Origin: Hesseltinella vesiculosa
Taxonomy: Eukaryota > Mucoromycota > Mucoromycetes > Mucorales > Cunninghamellaceae
Direction of reading: 5' to 3'
DNA: 64,000 nucleotides
Assembly: GCA_002104935.1 (NCBI GenBank)
Contig: MCGT01000002.1
Location: 1,178,001-1,242,000, forward strand
The notes under the pieces were generated by a model. It searched no databases and had not been told where the DNA came from. It worked only from the letters and a program-made list of their open reading frames with translations. Position 1 is the first letter of the stretch; each line of letters opens with the position of its first letter. Of this stretch, positions 56,231 through 64,000 are shown one piece after another. Both the position numbers and the translations under genes were made by a program.

Positions 56231-56543
56231 CTTTGATAGCGCTTGAAAAAAAAAAAAAAATAGACAAGAAAAAAAAGAAAGCGGGAATGGAAAAAAGGGA
56301 AAATGAGAGGACGTGTCAGTTCTTGCTCGTTCATTTGACCGGCCAATTTTGGACCAAGAACCTGCCCTGGATGCAAGGGTGATTGTTTGTTACCATTTTC
56401 TCTTGCAGGTCAAGATCACCTGCTCGCTTATCAAAGGGCACCCCTGAGAAACCTGAAGCGGTAATGTAAAAAAAAGACGGTGTGGTCAAGCGGTGAGCTT
56501 TTTTTTTTTTTTTTTTTTTTTCCTTCCCTAGGTTGGAACACAA
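56231..56543. other. Divergent promoter STE24 / EIPR1
   Basis: 313 bp shared by two divergent genes. A T-run (56500-56520) followed by CCCTAG just before the EIPR1 start may be a 5'-UTR intron acceptor. Confidence 0.5.
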
Positions 56544-57869
56544 ATGGTCGAAGCCCAAGATACATCATGCGTGTATGGTTTACGGCAACAGGTAACGTTG
56601 GATGACATGGCCTTCAAGTCGCAATGACTCATTCATTTGCATGTAGGCACGAAGTCTGACTCCAGTGGCGGCAAGCACGGAAAAAAGCAAGTTTTTGCTG
56701 GGATCGCTTGGCACCAAGAATAATGTAGTGTGCTTACTGGAGTACGATGATGACCAGCACACAACGTCATCTATCTTGTTTGCGCATCCAGATGAAGTAT
56801 GGGACATTGCCAGCTGCCCTGCCAATGAAGATCTGTTCATGACCTGCCATTCGCCTGTCTCTGTCCGTCCGTCTGTCAAACAAGCGACGCTCTGGAAAAA
56901 AACGCAACAGGATCGAGCTGGTTCACTGGAGTCGCTATTGACCCTGGATTATGCTGCTGAAAAAGCATGGTGGAACAGTGACGGCCAAAGCCTGATCGCC
57001 ATTGACAAAGCCACCTTGTATCATACCCACATCGACCATACTTCTGCCTCGGTAAGTACATGAAAAAAAAAAAAAAAAAAACTCGTCTGGCTCAGTCTCA
57101 CCCTCTCTCTTTTTTTTTTTTTTTTTTTTTTTGCTTGTCAGACACCCTTGATGATTACGACAGATTGCATGTTTGATACCACCACCTCGCTATCAACGTC
57201 ACTGCCGACACTACAGAATGCTACGTGGAATCCACACAAACCCGAGGTCGTGACCGTGGGTGGTCAGAGCATAGCTGGATGGGATCTGCGGGCAGGCACC
57301 AACACTTTCCTACGACGACAAGCACATGCAAGCACCATCCGTGCCTTGGACTGCAATGCCAACAAGCCCTATCACTTGGCCACAGGTGGTGACGATGCCA
57401 AGGTGCGGCTGTGGGATACTCGCCAATTGACCGAGCCTTTGACCACCTTGGAAAATCATACGCACTGGTAAGGAAAACGTCAGCCGTCCATCCCTCACCC
57501 TCTCTCTCTCTCTCTCCTTTTTTTTTTATTGTGCCCTGACTTAGGGTATGGTCGGTGGCATTCAACAAGTTCTACGATCAAGTGTTGTTGACGTCAAGCT
57601 CGGATACACTTGTGCAATTGCAAAATGTGGTCAGTGCTTCGTCAGCGTCCTACTTGGAGCACGAATCTAGCGACAGTGAAGGCGAACACGAAGCAGACCA
57701 CAAACAAGTGGACGGCTTGATGGCTACCTTTGAACAGCATGAAGACAGCGTCTATTCAGTCGCATGGAGCCCAGCAGATACCTGGACTTTTGCCTCCCTC
57801 TCTTATGCCGGCCGTGTTGTCATCAGTCAAGTCCCTACCCAAGAAAAATTCAAGATCCTCGGTGTCTAG
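56544..57869 (+). CDS. EARP/GARP-interacting WD40 protein EIPR1 (TSSC1)
   Basis: WD-repeat partner of the EARP and GARP tethering complexes in endosome-Golgi trafficking (family knowledge from animals). Exons 56544-56591, 56647-57051, 57142-57467, 57545-57869; 367 aa (human 387). The chain is collinear with human EIPR1: VYGLRQQARSLTPVAA at the start; HPDEVWDIASCPANEDLF; NATWNPHKPEVVTVGG; GGDDAKVRLWDTRQLTEP; HTHWVWSVAFNKFYDQVLL; an acidic insert (ESSDSEGEHEADHK); and HEDSVYSVAWSPAD ending FASLSYAGRVVISQVP. All joins are in phase. Confidence 0.92.
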
Positions 57870-58478
57870 AAATAAACAAGCATCTCTATTTTTTTTTCTC
57901 TCTACGACAAATATCGCATCAAATGCTAAAAAGGGTCAATGCCCTATTTAAAATGGCCAAAAAAAAAAAAAGTGATTTTGCATGGGTGTGATCACCCCCC
58001 TCCAGCTTAAGGACAGTCAATCTCCGCCAACAGCTGTCAGATACCATCCCAACGCTTGCAGACGACTTCGTGGCGAAACCCAATGGCCGAGGTGAAAGCA
58101 GCAATGCCGAGGAATGGCCATATGGAAACAGAGAAAGAGGCGGGTTACCCGTTTGGCTCCAAAGAGGCACCATCACTCCCTTTTCTTTTTCATTTTAAAT
58201 CAAAGGGGGGGGGGTGGGATAGATTCCGGCAAGGAAAAGCGAAGCCAAAGAGTGAATCTACCCCGGGTTTCACAAAAATTATGCACTTGATATGTCTTGA
58301 TTGCCATACCACAACAAAGAGAAGAAAGGCGGATCTTTTTTCTGCAGTGCTGTTGCAAGCCAGACTTTCGCCTGGTGTACAAAATGCCCTTTTTATACGG
58401 AAAAAAAAAGCCTCCACTCGACTTTTTTTCTTTTTAACAGCTTTTCAGTTTTGAACAACTTATGGGTACACAGCATTC
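57870..58478. other. Intergenic region
   Basis: Between the EIPR1 and IPK1 genes, both plus. Contains an A-run (57959-57971), a G-run near 58206-58216 and a T-rich leader before IPK1. No gene seen. Confidence 0.55.
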
Positions 58479-59893
58479 ATGAACATAGATCAGTATGATG
58501 ATTGGGAATATTTAGCCGAAGGCAATGCTCATCTTGTGCTGAGTTATGTGGGGCAAGACAGGCTGCTGGTTCGTTCATGATCTATCGGCTTGACATCAGC
58601 TTACCTTTCATTGTAGACTGGCAAGGTTTTGCGTTTGACCAAACGAAACAATGCTCTCTCTGTGGATTTTGATCTGCAATTCATGGACGACATTATTGCG
58701 CCTCTGGTGGGTGGCACTCATGTCGATCGTGCAGTAAATCCCATGACACAAGCGATAACCTGTTCAGCTCACTTTTTTTTTCTATAGGAAAAAGTAGCCG
58801 TTTCCGACACATTTTTGCAGGCGATGCAACATAAGATTCAGCCACAGCAACCGACTCATCGCCGAGGGTTGGCACTCACAACCTCAGCTACGCTCTTGAG
58901 CGATTATACGCGCACGTTTGCACCTCGGCCCACGTGGACATTTGAAGTCAAGGTAAAAAAAAAAAAAAAAGGCTCATAAAGATGGCTCACTTATTTTTGA
59001 AACGAACTAAGCCTAAATGGGGATTCCTTCCAAGATCACCCTGGATAGATGAGAAGCATAGCGACCTGAAACAAACCATGTGCCGATTTTGTATGCATCA
59101 GCGACTCCGCGGCAAGGAGCAATCAGCAACGTGGCCATACTGTCCCTTAGATTTGTTCTCGGGTGATCACGACAAGATGGAACGTGCTTTGATGGCCTCC
59201 TTGATGGTGTCACATGGTTATCTCAACATGTTTTACAATGGCTTGCGGATAACGGCGGCCGAGGACCAGAAACAGCGCTTCCAGGAGCTGTTCAGCTCGC
59301 CCGATCTCTCCCGTCAGGACGTGTGCAAACGTGTGGCAAGGCTGCTTTGTACCTTGCTGGTACGAGATCCCTTGCTGGCTACCTTGAAACACTTACAACA
59401 GACACTGGATGGCTTGGATGTTGAAGGTATCTATCCTATGCTCCAAGCACATCAGCCATTGTCAACGGAGATGGCGGTGTGGAAGGAGGTGCTAAAAACC
59501 TATCAAGCACGTGCTCCAGATGATTGGCAAGGTATATATTTTTATATTAAAGGGGAGGAATCTGGAGAAAGGGTCAAGCTCACGTTTTTTTAATTAGGAA
59601 AAAAGGTCTTGCCTTGGGATGAACAGCGGCAACGATTGTATGAATATGTACTTTCGATGACATTTAAGGATTGTTCATTGATGATCAGTGTGACCAAGGC
59701 TGACAATGACCGCGCTTTACCAAATTCGGTGCACGTGTTTGGTCAATGGTTCAAGTTTGAAATCAAAATGGTGGACGTGGGGTTGAAGGAATGGGCCAAG
59801 ATTCCTTATTGGTTTGATTTGGACCAGCAGATTGTGCAATACAATTTGCAATGTAGGACGCCCAGGGATTGTGGATCTTCATCACTTCAATAA
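58479..59893 (+). CDS. IPK1: Inositol-pentakisphosphate 2-kinase
   Basis: Makes InsP6 (phytate) from InsP5, needed in mRNA export and signalling (family knowledge). Exons 58479-58568, 58617-58706, 58788-58952, 59012-59531, 59598-59893; 386 aa. Landmarks: WEYLAEGNAHLVLSYVG (N-lobe start), GKVLRLTKRN with the ATP-binding Lys, the signature EVKPKWGFLP spanning the exon 3/4 join, zinc-site-like MCRFCMHQRLRG, YCPLDLFSGD, and the C-terminal IDP-type segment TFKDCSLMISV and VHVFGQWFKFEIKMVDVGLK. The exon 3/4 acceptor (ACTAAG) lacks a long pyrimidine tract but is fixed by the motif. Confidence 0.92.
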
Positions 59894-61559
59894 AATCACT
59901 GAGCTTGTATACTTACCTTGTCGGGGATGAGGTTGCCTATTCTAGAAATTTTTTCTGGAAAACCTTTTTGCATGACCCAAAGCAGATCGATGCCCTAGCA
60001 CTCTTTGGAAAGGGGGGGGGGTTGATCAATTTTGCACGATAAAAAAAAATGGCACCATCGTTGAACCTCATCGTCATATGGCACATTTTAAGACTGCATA
60101 CAACGTGGATTTTCTTTTTTTTTTTTTTGTTTTCCCAAGTGTTCCTTGAGGAAAAAAGATCGTCTTGGACCATCTGACCGAGGTACATGCATTTGAAAAA
60201 AAAAAAAAAAATAGTGCTTACGTTGACAACAAAGCACCCGAACAAAAAACCTTAAAAAATTGAAACTCATCATTGCTTGCCTTGCTAAATGCGGCGTGAA
60301 AGTGTGTGTGGCACCATTCGATTTTTTTTTAAAAAGCCTCCGACTTTTTCATTGGATAAAGAAGTGGAAGAGAATCGAGACAAAGTTCTCTCTGTGCATA
60401 TTTCCACAGACACTTTGTTCAGAGAGTTTTTTTTCCCTCCAAAATTGGTGCCAAAAAAAGGTCGCGGAGTTGAGGACCTTCCTTTTTTAGTTTCCCAGCG
60501 TGATTTTCTCTTGCTCTAAAAAAAAAAGAAAGTGTAGAAAAATAGAGATCGGCTTTTTGTACCCCTCTTTTATTTTCAGAGGCACATTGGTTATGTTTTA
60601 CATTCATTTAATGAAGATCCACAGTGGCTTGTGTGAAGAAGCAAGTTTTTGTTTTATTTCAAAAAACAGGTGGCATGCCTGAAAAAAACCCCCAAAAAAA
60701 TGGCAAGGTTGGCTTTTTTTATTGTTAAACTTTAAACAACATGCTCTCTTCGCCCTTTATTTTGCGAGGAACTGAGTGAAAAAACGTGAAAGCATACTAA
60801 ACCCGTCGGTGTAACGTCAAGAGGGCTTCAAAATAGGTTGCGTGCGAAACTGGAAAACAAAACCAGTTCATGGCACGAAAAAAAAAAAAAAACGCCTTGG
60901 GCAGCAACATGCCTATTTCTGGACAGTGAGCTAATTAGTTACAAAAGGTTTATTATCTCTATCAAAACTAGCGATAGGGAAGATCTTGAACAAGTCACAT
61001 GATCACAGCAAGCTCTTGAGAAAACAGTGCAAAAGTGAGCATGTTCTTGTTATCAAAAAAGCGTTGGTTCTCGAAAAAAGGGACCATCTTTAAAATCGGG
61101 AAAGAAATCCCCTTTTTTGGGTTTGGGTACCTTTTTCCAGTCTAACTTGTTTGACTCTCTTTCATTTGAGAACCGCCACCTATTTTACCTTGTGATTGTA
61201 ATCAAAACGATGGCAGGGTCTCCTTTTTTTCCCATAAGATATCGAGTCACCTTGGTGGAAGTCTAAAAAAAGAAACCCGAGTTTTGGTTGAGGATCCGCG
61301 CCTAAAAAAAAAATTCCTCGTTCCTTTTTTTTTTTTTCTTCTCTTCAACTTTCTGTCATTGTTGTTCTTCTTCACGATCAACTTTTTCCTTTCACTTTTT
61401 TTTCCCTACTTCCTTTCCTTGTTGTTGCACAACAAACCCCTGGGCCTTGCCTTTTACTTTCCTTTATCTTTCGCTGCAGTTCCTCCCCCCATTCCTTTTT
61501 TTATTTTGCTCCTTTTTTACAGATCTTTTAACTCACCTCGATAACCCTTGATAATCAAC
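59894..61559. other. Long upstream region of the homeobox gene
   Basis: 1.67 kb with no supported coding frame. Includes the IPK1 3' end, many homopolymer runs, and a C/T-rich leader (61320-61540) directly before the homeodomain gene. The length suggests an extended promoter. A non-coding transcript cannot be excluded. Confidence 0.5.
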
Positions 61560-63391
61560 ATGGCAACCACCACCGAACCATTACCAAACGACAAGGATCA
61601 GAACAATGATACCAACGCAACAAACAATGGGGCTCGCAAACGTACTCGCGCTACGCCTGAACAACTGGCCGTACTGGAAGATACCTTTGCTGCCAACGTC
61701 AGCCCTAACAGCAAGCTACGCAAACAGCTCTCCGAACGACTGCAAATGAGTGAACGCTCCATCCAAATCTGGTTCCAAAACCGTCGAGCCAAAGTCAAAC
61801 ATATGCAAAAGCGTGCCCAGATGCAAATGCAACAAGCCTCCATTCGTGCCCAACTGTATCACTATCATCAACAACAATATGGCATGCAACCTCCTCCCCC
61901 TCCTCCTTATGGTACTCCTCCCATCATGCCTTTGCCCCCACAATCCGCCTCTCCATCCACTCCTCCTCCTCCCTCTGCCACCGCCATGTATCCTCAACCC
62001 CCACGCGTCCCTCTTCCCCGTCACAGTATCGACTCACCCATGGCCACGCCTCCAGCCCTGACCACCTCCTCCAGCACCTCCTCCATCTCTTCCGCTTCAT
62101 CCTTGGACTCCTTAGCTAACAACATACCCAACTCATCTTCCCTCGCATACCCTCTCCAAGACATGGTCAACTTTCCCGATTATTTGCAAGGTCCCTTGTC
62201 TCCTTCACCAAGTCCCCACCCTGAATGCCCCGCCTCCATGTCTTCCATTCCCGCCCTGGTGCCTGTCCCCGATGCTGGCCCTACTGCCATGTTGGCCACC
62301 CCTTCCCAAGCTTCCATGCCTGGCCTCTTGCCTACCGATGATATCCTCTCCTCCGACTCTTTGATTGCCACCCCTGTCTCCATCATGGATCATCCCATGA
62401 CCGTTCGCCCTCAAGACATTTGGCCTCATCGTAAGTTGCCTAAAAAAAAAGTGCAATCATGTGAGAGATTGTAAAAAAAAAAAAAGTTTTAAGGATTGCT
62501 TTTGCCTGAAATGGAAAATCTTGGCTGACGGCCTTTTTTTGCGCCTCCTTCTTAGATGGCATGCGATCCCAATCCGTTTCCATGGCTACCATCCATTCCA
62601 CCCCGGGCTCTTCTGAACCTTCCCATCATCATTTTGACCGTGCCCTGAGCGATCCTCCTGTCGCCACCATCGACCCATCTAATCTCCTGATGAACCCTTC
62701 CTCCCAACCTCTCCCCACCCCATCTCAAGATAATACCACTTCGCATGACACCCACCCACCCACCCCCACCCCCTCATCCCATCCCGAATACGATGTCTAT
62801 CTGAATTGCACCACCCTCACCATTGGCACTTGGCATCGTTTGAAGCTGCGTGCCTCCGACCTGGTCTGCGTGCTGAACGGCAAGAATTTTGAATGGCACA
62901 TCGAAGACGCTGGCTGCCATTTCAAGATGGAAATCCCCCTCTCCTCCGTGGCCAGCATCGAATACATGGAAGACGCCAACGGCCTCGCCGACGTCCACTT
63001 TGATATAAGCGAATCCCCCTCATTTTACATGGAAACGACAAATGAAAAGACAAAGACCCATGCCTGGATTCAATGCAGCGACTTCACCGAAGGCAAGCAA
63101 GCCTCCCGCTTCTTCCGCCACACCCTCAAAGGCGTCGCTCACCAAATCAAACAAGACCTGATGATCCTGATGGACAAATACCCCGACACGCATCGCTTGA
63201 TTCGCTTCTTGGATCAAGCCTATTACCCCTCCCCATCCGCATCTGCCTACTACCCCGCTGACTCCTCCAACCTCATGTTGCCTTCCTCCTACATGTCCAT
63301 GGCCAACGCAAATCCCTATTGGAATTCTGTTTGCCAAGTCCCCCCTCAACCCACCATGCTTATGACTGGCGCGCCTAGCTATCCTGTCTAA
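61560..63391 (+). CDS. Homeodomain transcription factor
   Basis: Exons 61560-62430 and 62556-63391; 568 aa. The homeodomain lies at about residues 23-82: ARKRTRATPEQLAVLED, KLRKQLSERLQMSERS and recognition helix IQIWFQNRRAKVKHMQK. A Gln/His then Pro-rich region follows, with Ser/Pro-rich stretches (SSSTSSISSASSLDSLAN). The C-terminal half has a folded-looking domain: YLNCTTLTIGTWHRLKLR, GKNFEWHIEDAGCHFKM, EIPLSSVASIEYMED, and QCSDFTEGKQASRFFRHT. This domain accompanies homeodomains in other fungal regulators (Pho2/Pah-like); its function is unknown to me. The ATG at 61560 is preferred over 61548 because it follows the leader with an AACATGG context. Confidence 0.9.
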
Positions 63392-64000
63392 AAAAAACCA
63401 ACCCTCTTCCAAAACCTCCCCCTTTTTTTATTTATGTTTGCTCTCATCCTGTACCCCCCCATGTATTACCAACTTTTCCCCACCTCGCTTCTCCTCTTCT
63501 CGCTCATGCACTGTATTTCATTTTTTGTACTGGTTACCTTGACCCCCTGGTTATTTCCCTTTTTTTTCCATTCTATTTATTTGTATGATTTTGACAAAAA
63601 GAAATAATTAAAAAAGACGTTGCACTGTCTTCCAGAATTGATAAGCGACCTGAAGGGCCTACTACCATATTGGATCATGGTGCTTTTTTTTTTTTTACGC
63701 CTTTCTTCTTTGCTGAAGCCTCCTCTCTTTATTGACTTCGGTCATCCCCGAGCAAACCGTCGTCCGTCCTCACTTTGTTTCTGCAACGTGGCTGGGACCG
63801 AGCAGGAGAAAAAAAAAAAAAGCCTGGCTGGGAAGTGGCGGGAATTGAAAGGGAGGGGGTTCTTTTTTTCCAGTCGCTCATGTCACACATTTGCCGTTCG
63901 GACACCTTGCCTAAAACCCAAGGAGGCTCCTCCTTTTTTTCAGCCAACAAAGAACGAACACGCTGGTTATTGTTTGATTTGGCTTGGATCGAGGATGAAT
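63392..64000. other. 3' flank of the homeobox gene, right window edge
   Basis: C/T-rich 3' UTR, an A/T-rich polyadenylation region near 63600 and spacer. Short frames at the right edge have no family resemblance. Confidence 0.55.

Overview
The window is nuclear DNA of a filamentous fungus, most likely an early-diverging one (Mucoromycota, probably Mucorales; this is an inference). The grounds are many short spliceosomal introns of about 50-90 nt, often with an A-run after the donor and a T-run before the acceptor; gene families such as a CreA/Mig1-type zinc-finger repressor, a fungal Zn2Cys6 regulator and a Gem1-type Miro; and no operon structure, ribosome-binding sites or bacterial genes. 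Gene models were joined by hand: exons were linked only where splice sites, reading phase and protein-family alignment agreed.

Layout. 0.7-2.5 kb: OTU1/YOD1 deubiquitinase. 3.2-5.9 kb: Zn2Cys6 factor. 6.6-9.3 kb: Miro GTPase. 10.3-12.9 kb (minus): ATG7, divergent from a CreA/Mig1-like repressor at 13.7-14.4 kb. 15.5-16.6 kb: Cut8/Sts1 nuclear-proteasome tether. 16.9-18.6 kb: CaMKK/Ssp1-like kinase. 18.8-20.5 kb: CENP-N/Chl4 kinetochore protein. 21.1-23.3 kb (minus): NDT80/PhoG-type factor with an apparent 1-nt frameshift. 24.1-30.2 kb (minus): a giant protein of about 1,970 aa with an N-terminal CH-like region, helical rod and C-terminal GAS2 domain. 30.8-31.1 kb: small unknown protein. 31.4-33.4 kb: fatty-aldehyde dehydrogenase. 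33.6-34.7 kb: arginase with a phase-breaking lesion. 34.9-35.7 kb: ribosomal protein eL24. 36.3-37.6 kb: large inverted repeat around a tRNA-Ala(CGC). 38-44.3 kb: an orphan-rich stretch with two secreted proteins and one unknown gene. 45.1-50.1 kb (minus): SPT6. 50.8-53.0 kb: three small proteins. 53.6-54.6 kb: NEDP1/SENP8 deneddylase. 54.6-56.2 kb (minus): STE24 CAAX protease. 56.5-57.9 kb: EIPR1/TSSC1. 58.5-59.9 kb: IPK1. 61.6-63.4 kb: homeodomain factor.

Most genes are unrelated housekeeping or regulatory loci rather than one pathway. Themes do recur: ubiquitin-like and proteasome control (OTU1, ATG7, Cut8, NEDP1), membrane and organelle trafficking (Miro, EIPR1, STE24), microtubule/kinetochore function (CENP-N, the GAS2 protein) and carbon/energy signalling (CreA-like, CaMKK-like).

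The most unusual signals are in RNA processing. The eL24 gene can only be read in phase through a single-nucleotide exon with strong flanking splice sites. The aldehyde dehydrogenase needs three GC-AG introns and ATG7 a fourth. OTU1 carries an 11-nt micro-exon. Several introns pair an A-run near the 5' splice site with a T-run near the 3' splice site.
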